Source: Clostridiales bacterium (GTDB taxonomy: Bacteria; Bacillota; Clostridia; Oscillospirales; Oscillospiraceae). Taken from it: 64,000 bases of DNA. The stretch lies in the NCBI GenBank assembly GCA_004554585.1, contig SFLH01000001.1:62001-126000 (forward strand), in the 5' to 3' direction. This document shows positions 1 to 8,385 of this stretch, piece after piece. The notes below the pieces were generated by a model. It searched no databases, was not told the origin of the DNA, and saw nothing but the letters and a program-made list of their open reading frames with translations. Positions within the stretch are counted from its first letter, which is position 1; the number at the start of each line of letters is the position of its first letter. The translations under genes and the position numbers were made by a program.

Positions 1-360
1 GCAAAGGGGGATTTTCTTGATTGTACCTTGCTTTGCTACAGAAAGCAAGGACTTTCCGCACCGTATCCTACCAGGGAAAACCGTCTTCATTTTTTATGTT
101 TTAATCGCTTTCCAAAAGGTACTTTTCCATTTTCTTCACCAAGCACGTGAATGGGCTATCTTCCTCTTTGGGATAGTTTCTACCTATTTTTAATATTACC
201 AACTACTTCTTTTTATACCATCTACTGCAACTTCAGAAGAATTTCCCTCTCTTTTTGTCATTGAAAACAGGAGTTTTTTCCCGTATGATACAGACAGATC
301 CAATGAGTTGCCGGCAAAACAGCCATCCAAATAAAAAACTTTAAAAAAGGAGACACTACC
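1..360. other. AT-rich gene-free leader region
   Basis: No credible gene is visible in the first 360 bases, which are clearly more AT-rich than the rest of the window. A 9-bp hairpin (arms 26-34 and 42-50) lies near the left edge without a following T run, so it is not an obvious terminator. The right part carries the promoter of the small membrane protein that follows. Confidence 0.5.
261..289 (+). promoter_or_regulatory. Sigma-70-type promoter of the small membrane protein
   Basis: A -35 TTGAAA (261-266) and a -10 TATGAT (284-289) are separated by 17 bases. This predicts a start near 296 and a leader of about 65 nt before the AAGGAG ribosome binding site of the ORF at 361. Confidence 0.6.
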
Positions 361-591
361 ATGAAAACCATGCTTGCTATCCTTCTCGGCCTTGTTGACC
401 TGTTTTGCGTCTGCCTGATTTACTACCGGCTTTTCACCAGCCAGAGCCCGGGCCTTGCCATCCTGTCCATCCTGCTGCCCATGGCCATCGCTTTCGTGGC
501 AGCCTTCCTCATCGGCCGTCTGGTGCCGGAAAATGCCCACAAAAACGATACCAGTTCGGTTGCTCCCACCCTGCGTCATCGGGACGCCTAA
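361..591 (+). CDS. Small membrane protein, function unknown
   Basis: This 76-residue ORF encodes two hydrophobic stretches (about residues 3-22 and 31-50) joined by a short polar loop, with a hydrophilic tail. It looks like a two-pass inner membrane protein. The start is supported by an AAAAAAGGAG ribosome binding site about 8 bases upstream and by a good promoter at 261-289. A strong hairpin terminator follows at 632-672, so it is monocistronic. I do not recognise a family and cannot assign a role. Confidence 0.6.
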   Translation: MKTMLAILLGLVDLFCVCLIYYRLFTSQSPGLAILSILLPMAIAFVAAFLIGRLVPENAHKNDTSSVAPTLRHRDA

Positions 592-631
592 CCACATTCT
601 CCCTGTCTTCCGATTCATTCGCAACACCATG

Positions 632-672
632 AAAATCCCCCCCGCTGCCCTTGCGCAGCGGGGGGGATTTTC
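632..672. terminator. Bidirectional intrinsic terminator
   Basis: A very GC-rich stem (AATCCCCCC-GCTGC pairing with GCAGC-GGGGGGATT) is flanked by an A run on the left and a T run on the right. It can end both the small membrane protein on the plus strand and the mtaB-thyA-folA transcript on the minus strand. Confidence 0.85.
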
Positions 673-727
673 TCTTTCTTTGCCGCCGAGACGCGCCCTT
701 CCCACACCCGGCACTGGGAAGCCCCCC

Positions 728-1225
728 TCACTGCTGGGGTTGGTCCGCGGTTCTCTCGTAGGTATAATAGGTATAGGCTAGCGCCCCCCACACATAGGGT
801 CCCTCGGTCTCAGTCACCTGCCAGGCGGGGTCCTGGTCCAGGTTGGGAAAGAAGGTGTCCGCCGCCGGGAAGGCGGTGTGTACCTTGGTCACATAGACCT
901 TATCCCATTTCTCCAGCGTCTGCCGATAAATGGACGCGCCGCCGATGACGCAGGTGTCCGCCGGGGCGGCCGCCAGGGCCTGGTCCAGGCTGGCGTAGAC
1001 CTCCCCCCCCACCGGGGCGAAGGACGGATCCCGGCTGAGGATCAGGTTGCGTCGGTTCTTCAGGGGTCGGCCTCCGGGAAAGGTGGCCAGGGTCTTCCGC
1101 CCCACCAGCACCGGGTGGCCGGTGGTGCGCCGCTGGAACCGCTTCAGGTCCGGGGGAATGTAGCACAGCTGGTCGCCGTCCCGGCCGATGGCCCAGGCGG
1201 CGTCCACCATCACGATAGCTGTCAT
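728..1225 (-). CDS. folA: Dihydrofolate reductase
   Basis: The 165-residue protein matches DHFR, which reduces dihydrofolate to tetrahydrofolate with NADPH and regenerates the folate oxidised by ThyA. Visible hallmarks are the N-terminal VMVDAAWAIGRDGDQL strand and loop, the catalytic acidic residue in IPPDLKRF (about residue 26), the GRKT motif of the NADPH-binding region and the IGGASIY motif near residue 97. The length is usual for bacterial DHFR. It starts 12 bases after thyA ends, with an AAGGAGGAA ribosome binding site, so the two are surely co-transcribed. A bidirectional terminator lies just downstream. Confidence 0.95.
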   Translation of the reverse strand: MTAIVMVDAAWAIGRDGDQLCYIPPDLKRFQRRTTGHPVLVGRKTLATFPGGRPLKNRRNLILSRDPSFAPVGGEVYASLDQALAAAPADTCVIGGASIYRQTLEKWDKVYVTKVHTAFPAADTFFPNLDQDPAWQVTETEGPYVWGALAYTYYTYERTADQPQQ

Positions 1226-1237
1226 GGTTCTTCCTCC

Positions 1238-2068
1238 TTACACCGCCACGGGGATCTTCTCCGCCAGCTCATGGCAGCGGTAGTTCTCCAGGCGGATACT
1301 ATCCGTTGTAAATGCATAAAAATCCGTCACAGAGGGGTCCACCCACAGCTTGGGGGCCTGGTAAGGCGTCCGGGTGAGCAGTTCCTCCACAATGGGCACG
1401 TGACGGTCGTAGATGTGGGCGTCGGCGATCACGTGGACCAGCTCCCCGGCCTCTAATCCCGAAACCTGGGCCAGGAAGTGAACCAGCACCGCGTACTGCA
1501 TCACGTTCCAGCCGTTGGCAGTGAGCATGTCCTGGGAGCGCTGGTGGAGCACGGCGTTCAGGGTGCGGCCGGTGACGTTGAAGGTCATAGAATAGGCGCA
1601 GGGGTACAAGGCCATCTCGCTCAGATCGTGGTGGTTGTAGAGGTTGGTCAGAATGCGGCGGGAGGAAGGGTTGTGCTTTAAGTCATAGAGGACCCGGTCC
1701 ACCTGGTCCATCTCCCCCTCGGGGTAGTGGTGCTTCACCCCCAGCTGATAGCCGTAGGCTTTGCCGATGGAGCCAGTCTCGTCAGCCCAGGCATCCCAGA
1801 TATTAGAGGACAAGTCGTGGACGTTGTTGGACTTTTTCTGCCAGATCCACAGCAACTCGTCCACGGCGCTTTTCAGATACATCCGCCGGATGGTCTGAAT
1901 GGGAAACTCCTGGCGCAGATCGTAGCGGTTGACGATGCCGAAGAGCTTGATGGTGTGGGCGGGGGTGCCGTCGTCCCACCGGGGGCGGACGGGCAGGTCC
2001 CGGTCCCAGGTCCCTTTGGCGAGAATGTCCCGGCAGTTTTGAAGAAACAGGTCGTCTGCTCTGCTCAT
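1238..2068 (-). CDS. thyA: Thymidylate synthase
   Basis: The protein (276 residues from the ATG at 2068, which has an AAGGAGG site) is a ThyA-type thymidylate synthase. It methylates dUMP to dTMP with methylene-tetrahydrofolate. The catalytic Cys is at about residue 157 in a PCAYSMTFNV motif, and the QRSQD phosphate-binding motif, the GWN segment with the pyrimidine-selecting Asn and the DAHIYDRH segment are present. The residue after the catalytic Cys is Ala rather than the common His (PCH in E. coli). Its ATG overlaps the mtaB stop codon as ATGA, implying translational coupling. folA follows, a common pairing because ThyA consumes the folate that DHFR recycles. Confidence 0.93.
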   Translation of the reverse strand: MSRADDLFLQNCRDILAKGTWDRDLPVRPRWDDGTPAHTIKLFGIVNRYDLRQEFPIQTIRRMYLKSAVDELLWIWQKKSNNVHDLSSNIWDAWADETGSIGKAYGYQLGVKHHYPEGEMDQVDRVLYDLKHNPSSRRILTNLYNHHDLSEMALYPCAYSMTFNVTGRTLNAVLHQRSQDMLTANGWNVMQYAVLVHFLAQVSGLEAGELVHVIADAHIYDRHVPIVEELLTRTPYQAPKLWVDPSVTDFYAFTTDSIRLENYRCHELAEKIPVAV

Positions 2069-3369
2069 GGTTCCTCCTTCCGGCACTGTCCGTACAGCAC
2101 CTCGCGGTCAAAGTCGGTAATGGTCACGGGGAGAAGCTGGTTGTGCAGGTCCTCCCCTTGCACCCGCACCTCCATGTACTGGGGGCCATAGCCCCGCCAC
2201 CAGCCCCCCTTTTCCTCCTCAAAGAGGATCGGGATGGTCTGGCCCACCCAGCCAGCCAGCCAGGCAGTGTGGACCTGGCTCAGCACCTCCCCGGCCCGGT
2301 GGGCCCGGTCCGCCTTGACGGCGTTGGGGATCTGGCCGGGCATGGCCGCCGCCGGGGTGCCCTGGCGACGGGAGTAGGGAAAGACGTGGACCCGGGCCAG
2401 GCGGCAGCGCTGGACCAGGGCCAGGCTCTGGGCAAATTCCTCTTCGGTCTCCCCGGGAAAGCCCACGATGAGGTCGGTGGTCACCGCCGGGCGGTCAAAC
2501 CACTGGTTCAGCCGGGCCACCGTCTCCTCGTAGTCCGCCCCGGTGTACTTCCGGCCCATCCGGGCCAGGGTGGCGTCGCACCCGCTTTGCAGGGAGAGGT
2601 GGAAGTGGGGGCACAGGTTGGGCAGCTCTGCCAGGGCACGGCAAAAATCCTCTGTCACCGTCCGGGGCTCCAGGGAGCCCAGGCGTACCCGCAAGCCGGG
2701 GGCCGCCCGGCAGACGGCCTCGATAAGCTGGGCCAGAGAGGGTCGCCCCGGCAGGTCCCGGCCATAGCCGGAGAGCTCAATGCCGGTCACCACCAGCTCC
2801 CGATAGCCCTCCTTGGCCAGCCGAGCTGCCTCCGCCGCCGCCTGGTCCAGGGGGAGAGACCGCACCCGGCCTCTGGCATAGGGGATAATGCAGTAGGTGC
2901 AGAAGTTGGTGCAGCCGTCCTCCACCTTCAGCATGGCCCGGGTGCGCCCCGCTAATCCTCCGGCGGGCAGGACCTCAAAGTCCATCCGCCGGAAGGGGTC
3001 GTCCAGCAGGACCTCCGCCGGGGCCACCTTGTCCTGGGCCAGGGCTTCCAGCTTGTCCAGAAAGGCGACACGGTCCCCGGTGCCCCCGATGAGATCGGCT
3101 CCCAGCGCCGCGGCCTGGTCCGGGGAGACCTGGGGATAGCAGCCGCACAGGGCAATGAGGGCCTCCGGCGCCCGGCGGCGGACCTGACGCACCGCCTGGC
3201 GGGACTTCTTGTCGCTGACAGCGGTGACGGTGCAGCTGTTGATGAGGTAGGCGTCGGCCTGGTCCTCAAAGGGCACCAGGGTGTGGCCCCGGGCCCGCAG
3301 CAGCTCCTCCATGGCCTGGCTCTCGTACTGGTTGACCTTGCAGCCCAAGGTGTGGATGGCAACGCGCAT
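2065..3369 (-). CDS. mtaB: tRNA t6A37 methylthiotransferase MtaB
   Basis: This 434-residue radical SAM enzyme adds a methylthio group to t6A at position 37 of tRNAs reading ANN codons. The N-terminal domain begins with the MtaB signature LGCKVNQYES (residues 8-17), and the auxiliary cluster Cys appear at about 10, 46 and 77. The radical SAM motif CTNFCTYC is at 153-160, and a C-terminal TRAM-like segment follows. The start at 3369 is chosen over an upstream in-frame ATG because a GGAAGAGGAGAG site precedes it and homologues begin there. Its stop overlaps thyA's start. Confidence 0.92.
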   Translation of the reverse strand: MRVAIHTLGCKVNQYESQAMEELLRARGHTLVPFEDQADAYLINSCTVTAVSDKKSRQAVRQVRRRAPEALIALCGCYPQVSPDQAAALGADLIGGTGDRVAFLDKLEALAQDKVAPAEVLLDDPFRRMDFEVLPAGGLAGRTRAMLKVEDGCTNFCTYCIIPYARGRVRSLPLDQAAAEAARLAKEGYRELVVTGIELSGYGRDLPGRPSLAQLIEAVCRAAPGLRVRLGSLEPRTVTEDFCRALAELPNLCPHFHLSLQSGCDATLARMGRKYTGADYEETVARLNQWFDRPAVTTDLIVGFPGETEEEFAQSLALVQRCRLARVHVFPYSRRQGTPAAAMPGQIPNAVKADRAHRAGEVLSQVHTAWLAGWVGQTIPILFEEEKGGWWRGYGPQYMEVRVQGEDLHNQLLPVTITDFDREVLYGQCRKEEP

Positions 3370-3419
3370 GGTCTCTCTCCTCTTCCGCAAAAACCCTTTC
3401 CTTTTGGGAAAAAATCTGC

Positions 3420-3449
3420 TATAATAACATACTCATGACCACATGTTAG
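3420..3449. promoter_or_regulatory. Overlapping divergent promoters mtaB / HD hydrolase
   Basis: A perfect plus-strand -10 TATAAT (3420-3425) overlaps a minus-strand TATTAT (3421-3426). The minus strand has a -35-like CTAACA (3444-3449) at 17 bases. The plus-strand -35 is poor. The layout suggests back-to-back, mutually exclusive promoters for mtaB-thyA-folA and the HD hydrolase at 3550. Confidence 0.4.
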
Positions 3450-3549
3450 CACAAACCTGGGGTGGGGTAAAGGAAAATCTGCGGGACATCCTTCGGGTAG
3501 TTCCCCCGTTGTCTCCGCCGCCCGTCCCCGTTTGATCAGGAGGCACGTT

Positions 3550-4143
3550 ATGGCCCACCCCTTTTTCGCCTACATTGCCCGCATGAAATACATCGGCCGC
3601 TGGGGGCTCATGCGCAACACTATGCCGGAGAACATCCAGGAGCACTCCCACATGGTGGCAGTGCTGGCCCACGCCCTGGCGGTGATCCGCCGGGACCAGT
3701 TCGGCGGGACCATCGACCCCGGCCGGGTGGCCGCCGTGGCCCTGTACCACGACGCCCCGGAGATCTTCACCGGCGACCTGCCCACCCCCGTCAAGTACGC
3801 CAACCCCGCCATCCAGAGCGCCTATAAGGCCGTGGAGAACAACGCGGCCCGCCGCCTGACGGCCATGCTGCCGCAAAGCCTCCGCCCGGCTTTTGCCGGC
3901 CTGCTGGAGGAGGAGGACCCGGAGGTCCTGGCCCTGGTGAAGGCCGCCGACAAGCTCTCGGCCCACCTAAAGTGCCTGGAGGAACTCAAGGCGGGCAACC
4001 GGGAGTTCCAGTCCGCCGCCCAGCAGACCATGGCAGCTTTGCAAAGTTACCAGCTGCCGGAGCTGGACTATTTCCTGGCGGAGTTTCTCCCCGCCTTCTC
4101 TCTCACCTTGGATGAGCTGCAGGCTCAGGCTGACCAGGTCTGA
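3550..4143 (+). CDS. YfbR-like HD-domain 5'-nucleotidase
   Basis: This 197-residue protein belongs to the HD superfamily and is closest to YfbR-type 5'-deoxynucleotidases, which dephosphorylate deoxynucleoside monophosphates. The metal ligands are visible as QEHSHM (H32), the HD pair in ALYHDAPE (H67-D68, with E71 behind it) and KAADKLSAH (D134). The ATG at 3550 follows a CAGGAGG site, and an upstream TTG in the same frame is less likely. It is divergent from mtaB-thyA-folA, consistent with a role in deoxynucleotide balance. Substrate specificity cannot be read from sequence. Confidence 0.82.
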   Translation: MAHPFFAYIARMKYIGRWGLMRNTMPENIQEHSHMVAVLAHALAVIRRDQFGGTIDPGRVAAVALYHDAPEIFTGDLPTPVKYANPAIQSAYKAVENNAARRLTAMLPQSLRPAFAGLLEEEDPEVLALVKAADKLSAHLKCLEELKAGNREFQSAAQQTMAALQSYQLPELDYFLAEFLPAFSLTLDELQAQADQV

Positions 4144-4195
4144 CCTGTGTTCTACCGTCATACAATAAAAATAAAACAAGCGAGGTATCACGATT

Positions 4196-4468
4196 ATGCG
4201 CGCAGTCATCACCGTTGCCGGCAAGGACCGGGTGGGCATCATCGCCAACGTCACCCAGGCCCTGGCCAAGCAGAACGTCAACGTCCTGGACATCACCCAG
4301 ACCATCCTGCCCCCGGACTTCTTTACCATGGTTATGTTGGTGGATGCCGGTCAGGCCAGCATCCCCTTCGGCGAACTGGCCGACCAGATGGCCGAACTGG
4401 GCCAGCAGATGGGCATGGACATCCGGGCCCAGCGGGAGGACACCTTCCAGGCCATGCACCGGATCTGA
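4196..4468 (+). CDS. ACT domain protein (UPF0237, GcvR-like)
   Basis: The 90-residue protein is essentially one ACT domain of the UPF0237 type. It opens with MRAVITVAGKDRVGIIANVT, the glycine-containing turn that binds small effectors in ACT modules, followed by two helices and a short basic end. ACT proteins sense amino acids or similar ligands. It is translated 21 bases before the UPF0210 gene, a very conserved pairing in Firmicutes, so it probably acts as ligand sensor or partner for that protein. The ligand is unknown. Confidence 0.85.
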   Translation: MRAVITVAGKDRVGIIANVTQALAKQNVNVLDITQTILPPDFFTMVMLVDAGQASIPFGELADQMAELGQQMGMDIRAQREDTFQAMHRI

Positions 4469-4489
4469 GGAAGGAGGGTCTGTTTCACT

Positions 4490-5848
4490 ATGGTAAATTC
4501 CTCTGAGATCCTTCAGACCATCCACATGTTCGACCAGCAGCACCTGGACATCCGCACCATCACCATGGGCATCTCCCTGCTGGACTGTGCCCACCCCGAC
4601 CCGAAGGCCGCCTGCCAGAAGATCTATGACAAGATCTGCCGCCGGGCCGAAAACCTGGTGGCCGTGGGCCAGACCATCGAGAAGGAGTTCGGCATCCCCA
4701 TCGTCAACAAGCGGGTCTCCGTCACTCCCATCTCCCTGGTGGCCGCCGCCAGCGACACCGCCGACTACGTCCCCTTTGCCGCCGCCCTGGACAAGGCCGC
4801 TAAGGCCGTGGGCATCAACTTCATCGGCGGCTTCTCCGCCCTGGTGCAGAAGGGGGCCACCCAGTCGGACTTGAAGCTCATCGCCTCCATCCCCGAAGCC
4901 TTGGCCACCACCGAGCTGGTTTGCTCCTCGGTGAACGTGGGCTCCACCAAGGCCGGCATCAACATGGACGCCGTGGCAGAAATGGGCCGGGTGATCAAAA
5001 AGACTGCCGACCTCACCGCCTCCTCCGGGGGCTTTGGCTGCGCCAAGCTGGTGGTCTTTGCCAACGCCGTGGAGGATAACCCCTTTATGGCCGGTGCCTT
5101 CCACGGGGCGGGCGAGCCCGAGTGCGTCATCAACGTGGGCATCTCCGGCCCGGGGGTGGTCCACCACGCCCTGCAGCAGGTGAAAGGCCAGCCCTTCGAC
5201 GTGGTGGCCGAGACCATCAAGAAGACCGCCTTCCGCATCACCCGCATGGGCCAGCTGGTAGCCCGGGAGGCCTCGGCCCGGCTGGACGTGCCCTTTGGCA
5301 TCGTGGACCTCTCCCTGGCCCCCACCCCCGCCATTGGGGACTCGGTGGCCCGGATTTTGGAGGAGATGGGCCTGGAGGTCTGCGGCACCCACGGCACCAC
5401 CGCCGCCCTGGCCCTGCTCAATGACGCAGTGAAGAAGGGCGGCGTCATGGCCTCCAACCACGTGGGCGGCCTGTCCGGCGCCTTCATCCCCGTCAGCGAG
5501 GACGAGGGCATGATCGCCGCTGCCCAGCAGGGGGCTCTGGGCCTGGATAAGCTGGAAGCTATGACCTGCGTCTGCTCGGTGGGCCTGGACATGATCGCCG
5601 TGCCCGGGGACACCTCCGCCGAGACCCTGTCGGCCATCATCGCCGACGAGGCTGCCATCGGCATGGTCAATGCCAAGACCACTGCCGTGCGCCTGATTCC
5701 CGCCCCCGGCAAGCAGGTGGGCGACACGGTGGAGTTCGGCGGCCTGCTGGGTTCCGCCCCGGTGATCCCCGTCCACCCCTTCTCCAGCGCTCTGTTCATC
5801 CAGCGCGGGGGCCGCATCCCGGCGCCCATGCAGAGCCTGAAAAACTGA
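4490..5848 (+). CDS. UPF0210 (PFL family, DUF711) protein
   Basis: This 452-residue protein belongs to UPF0210/DUF711, a widely conserved family of unknown biochemical role and the length expected for it. It is rich in Gly/Ala/Ser turns, has no signal peptide or membrane segments and is probably a soluble enzyme. An AAGGAGGG ribosome binding site precedes the ATG. Together with the ACT gene just upstream it forms a two-gene unit. I cannot assign a reaction. The older PFL label does not rest on the glycyl-radical motif of pyruvate formate-lyase, and I see none here. Confidence 0.85.
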   Translation: MVNSSEILQTIHMFDQQHLDIRTITMGISLLDCAHPDPKAACQKIYDKICRRAENLVAVGQTIEKEFGIPIVNKRVSVTPISLVAAASDTADYVPFAAALDKAAKAVGINFIGGFSALVQKGATQSDLKLIASIPEALATTELVCSSVNVGSTKAGINMDAVAEMGRVIKKTADLTASSGGFGCAKLVVFANAVEDNPFMAGAFHGAGEPECVINVGISGPGVVHHALQQVKGQPFDVVAETIKKTAFRITRMGQLVAREASARLDVPFGIVDLSLAPTPAIGDSVARILEEMGLEVCGTHGTTAALALLNDAVKKGGVMASNHVGGLSGAFIPVSEDEGMIAAAQQGALGLDKLEAMTCVCSVGLDMIAVPGDTSAETLSAIIADEAAIGMVNAKTTAVRLIPAPGKQVGDTVEFGGLLGSAPVIPVHPFSSALFIQRGGRIPAPMQSLKN

Positions 5849-5882
5849 CCCACACGTTCCTTTTTTAGGAGGTGTTTCCCCT

Positions 5883-7217
5883 TTGCTGCAATTTGATGTG
5901 ACCCACGCCCTGCCCTTCCTGCCCAAAAACTGGCTCTCCTCCCGGCTGGACGGCCTGACTGATGCCCGGAACCTGCTGGAGCGGGGCAATGGCCTGGGCG
6001 GGGAGTTCACCGGCTGGGTAAACCTGCCCGCCCAGTTCGACCAGCGGGAGATGCAGCGGCTGCTCCACACCGCCCGGATCATCCAGAGCCAGTCGGAGGT
6101 GCTGGTGGTCATCGGCATCGGCGGGTCCTATTTGGGGGCCCGGGCCATGCTGGAGCTGCTCACCTCCCCCAACTACAACCTGCTGTGCAAAAAGACCCCT
6201 CAGATCTTCTTCACCGGCAACACCCTCTCTCCCGACGCCATGACGGAGCTGCTGGACTACGTACGGGAGAAGGATTTCTCGGTGAACGTGGTCTCCAAGT
6301 CGGGCAACACCACCGAGCCCTCGGTGGCCTTCCTCCTCTTCCGGCAGCTACTGGAGGAGAAGTATGGCCGGGAGGGCGCCCGGGACCGGATCTTCGCCAC
6401 CACCGACCGCAAGGAGGGCAGCCTCCGAGCCCTGGCCAACCAGGAGGGCTACGCCACCTTCTCCATCCCCCGGTCCATCGGCGGGCGCTACTCCGCCCTG
6501 ACGGCGGCAGGGCTGCTCCCCCTGGCCGTGGCGGGCCTAGACATCAGGGAGATGCTCTCCGGCGCTGCCGAGGCCATGACCGCTCTGCGCCAGCCCGGCC
6601 AGGACAACCCTGCCTGGCAGTATGCCGCTGCCCGCAACGCCCTGTATGCCCAAGGGAAGAACATCGAACTGCTGGCCTGCTACGAACCCCACCTGCGCTC
6701 CTTTGGCGAGTGGTGGAAGCAGCTGTTCGGCGAGAGCGAGGGCAAGGACGGCCAGGGGGTCTTCCCGGCCAGCGTGGAGTTTACCACTGACCTGCACTCC
6801 ATGGGCCAGTACATCCAGGAGGGCACCCGTGACCTGTTTGAGACGGTGGTGCGCTTCACCTATCCCCTGTCCTCCTGCCTGCTGGACCCGGAGCCCGGGG
6901 ATGGCTCGGGCCTGGACTACCTGCGGGGCAAGGACCTGCGCTACGTCAACGAGCAAGCCCGTCGGGGCACCGTTCTGGCCCACGTGGCCGGGGGGGTACC
7001 CAACCTGCTGCTCACCGCTGGAGAGCGCACCCCCTTCTGGGCGGGGCAGCTGGTCTACTTCTTTGAGTACGCCTGCGGGCTCTCGGGCTATCTGTCGGGG
7101 CTCAACCCCTTCAACCAGCCCGGGGTGGAGGCCTACAAAACCAACATGTTTGCCCTGCTGGGCAAGCCCGGCCATGAGGGGCAACGGCAGGCGTTGGCCG
7201 ACCAAGGCCTACTGTAA
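5883..7217 (+). CDS. pgi: Glucose-6-phosphate isomerase
   Basis: The enzyme interconverts glucose-6-phosphate and fructose-6-phosphate in glycolysis and gluconeogenesis, and fructose-6-phosphate is a substrate of the phosphoketolase at 61.2 kb. Motifs seen are IGIGGSYLGARA (about 79), the phosphate-binding SKSGNTTEPS (about 140), GGRYSALTAAGL (about 200), the catalytic region VEFTTDLHSMGQ (about 300) and the C-terminal Lys region VEAYKTNMFAL. The length (444) fits the Firmicute type. The start is a TTG placed 10 bases after AGGAGG. No ATG fits the family N-terminus better. Confidence 0.93.
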   Translation: MLQFDVTHALPFLPKNWLSSRLDGLTDARNLLERGNGLGGEFTGWVNLPAQFDQREMQRLLHTARIIQSQSEVLVVIGIGGSYLGARAMLELLTSPNYNLLCKKTPQIFFTGNTLSPDAMTELLDYVREKDFSVNVVSKSGNTTEPSVAFLLFRQLLEEKYGREGARDRIFATTDRKEGSLRALANQEGYATFSIPRSIGGRYSALTAAGLLPLAVAGLDIREMLSGAAEAMTALRQPGQDNPAWQYAAARNALYAQGKNIELLACYEPHLRSFGEWWKQLFGESEGKDGQGVFPASVEFTTDLHSMGQYIQEGTRDLFETVVRFTYPLSSCLLDPEPGDGSGLDYLRGKDLRYVNEQARRGTVLAHVAGGVPNLLLTAGERTPFWAGQLVYFFEYACGLSGYLSGLNPFNQPGVEAYKTNMFALLGKPGHEGQRQALADQGLL

Positions 7218-7298
7218 GTCTCCGAAGGCCCCAGGCGGAAAGGAACACAAAAACCATCCCTTCCCGCCCATAAATTTATAAAAATTCGATAAATCTTA

Positions 7299-7327
7299 TT
7301 GCAGTTTTTTCGTTGGTATGGTAACAT
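7299..7327 (+). promoter_or_regulatory. Possible promoter of the P-loop protein gene
   Basis: TTGCAG (7299-7304) and TAACAT (7322-7327) are spaced by 17 bases inside a locally AT-rich patch between pgi and the next gene. The -10 is imperfect, so this is a moderate call. Confidence 0.4.
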
Positions 7328-7396
7328 AAGGCCAACAGAGAAGAAGCTAACAAGGATTTACATATCTTTTCTGGATCAAGAAGGAGTGATTATATC

Positions 7397-7810
7397 ATGG
7401 TTCGAGTGATTATGGGTGCCAAAGGCAGCGGCAAGACCAAGCAGATGATTGAAATGATTAACCACGCCGCAGAAAACGAGAGCGGCAGCGTGGTTTGTGT
7501 GGAAGTGGGCAAGAAACTGGTCTATGATGTCAGCCGGAACGTTCGTCTGGTAGAATCCAGCGACTTTGCTGCCGACAACTTCACCTTTTTCAAGGGCTTC
7601 ATCAGCGGGATGTACGCCTCCAACTACGACCTGACCCACGTGTTCATCGACAGCCTGTGCAAGATCATCCCCTCCGAGCCCGACTCCCCCGAGGTGGAAG
7701 AGTTCCTGGCTTGGCTGGACCGCTTCTCTGAGGAGAACGGCGTGAAATTCACCGTCACCATCAGCGCCGACATTGCCCTGGCCACAGAGGCCATGAAGGC
7801 TTATTTCTAA
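7397..7810 (+). CDS. Small P-loop NTPase-like protein, unknown role
   Basis: This 137-residue protein has a clear Walker A motif GAKGSGKT at residues 7-14 and a likely Walker B strand (THVFID, D85), so it should bind ATP or GTP. It lacks any extra domain. The AAGGAG site before the ATG supports the start. A zinc-ribbon protein gene follows 64 bases downstream on the same strand and may be co-transcribed. I do not recognise a characterised family. Small single-domain ATPases of this kind are usually annotated only as ATP-binding proteins. Confidence 0.75.
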   Translation: MVRVIMGAKGSGKTKQMIEMINHAAENESGSVVCVEVGKKLVYDVSRNVRLVESSDFAADNFTFFKGFISGMYASNYDLTHVFIDSLCKIIPSEPDSPEVEEFLAWLDRFSEENGVKFTVTISADIALATEAMKAYF

Positions 7811-7874
7811 ACCATCCCCTCTCGCGGACCGACTACACTGCCGCCCGCGTTCGTTTCCGGAAGGAGAGAACCCC

Positions 7875-8336
7875 ATGGCACTGCGCGAAAAACTCAACTC
7901 GTTGGCCGTCGAGGCTGCCAGCAGGGCCAACACCCTGGCCGCTGGCGCCGCCAGCAAGGCCAACGCCGCCATTGAAAACAGCCGGCTGAACCTGAAGATC
8001 AGCGGCGAGGAAAAGAAGATCGACGCCTACACCCTGAATCTGGGCCAGCTGCTGTTGGATCAGCTGGACGCCGGGCAGGACCCCCAGGACGACGAGATCA
8101 AAGCCCTCTACGCCGCCATTCAGGCCTGCCGTCAGGTCATCGCCCAGGCTCGGGCGGACATTGAGGCCAACCGCCAAAGCGACAGCGGTGACGCCGCTCC
8201 CAGCTGCCCCAACTGTGGCCGGGAGGTGGCGGTAGAAGACCGCTTCTGCTCCCAGTGCGGCGCTCGCCTGCAGGTAGAGGTCCCTGAAGCCCCCGCAGAG
8301 GAGGTTCCAGCCCCCGAGGCCCCCAGCGAGGAATAA
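7875..8336 (+). CDS. Zinc-ribbon protein with helical N-terminus
   Basis: The 153-residue protein has an Ala-rich, probably coiled helical region (1-100) and a C-terminal zinc ribbon with C111-x2-C114 and C125-x2-C128. It ends in a Pro/Glu-rich acidic tail (PEAPAEEVPAPEAPSEE). There are no membrane segments. The GGAAGGAGAG site supports the start. A strong terminator follows directly. Such ribbon-tailed helical proteins are common in Firmicutes but their role is undefined, and I cannot name a function. Confidence 0.72.
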   Translation: MALREKLNSLAVEAASRANTLAAGAASKANAAIENSRLNLKISGEEKKIDAYTLNLGQLLLDQLDAGQDPQDDEIKALYAAIQACRQVIAQARADIEANRQSDSGDAAPSCPNCGREVAVEDRFCSQCGARLQVEVPEAPAEEVPAPEAPSEE

Positions 8337-8353
8337 TCCAAAACCATAGCCGA

Positions 8354-8385
8354 AAGACGCCTGCCAGATGGCAGGCGTCTTTTTT
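8354..8385 (+). terminator. Intrinsic terminator
   Basis: A 12-bp stem (AAGACGCCTGCC / GGCAGGCGTCTT) with a 4-base loop is followed by a T run. It ends the P-loop/zinc-ribbon transcript. Confidence 0.9.

Noticed and set aside
196..714. A 172-codon minus-strand frame over the first small gene
   Set aside because: It crosses the promoter and the strong terminator and has no family resemblance. The plus-strand small membrane protein fits better.
4103..6118. A 671-codon open frame on the minus strand opposite UPF0210 and pgi
   Set aside because: Low-complexity Gly/His-rich translation, no start signal, fully explained as a mirror of the two plus-strand genes.
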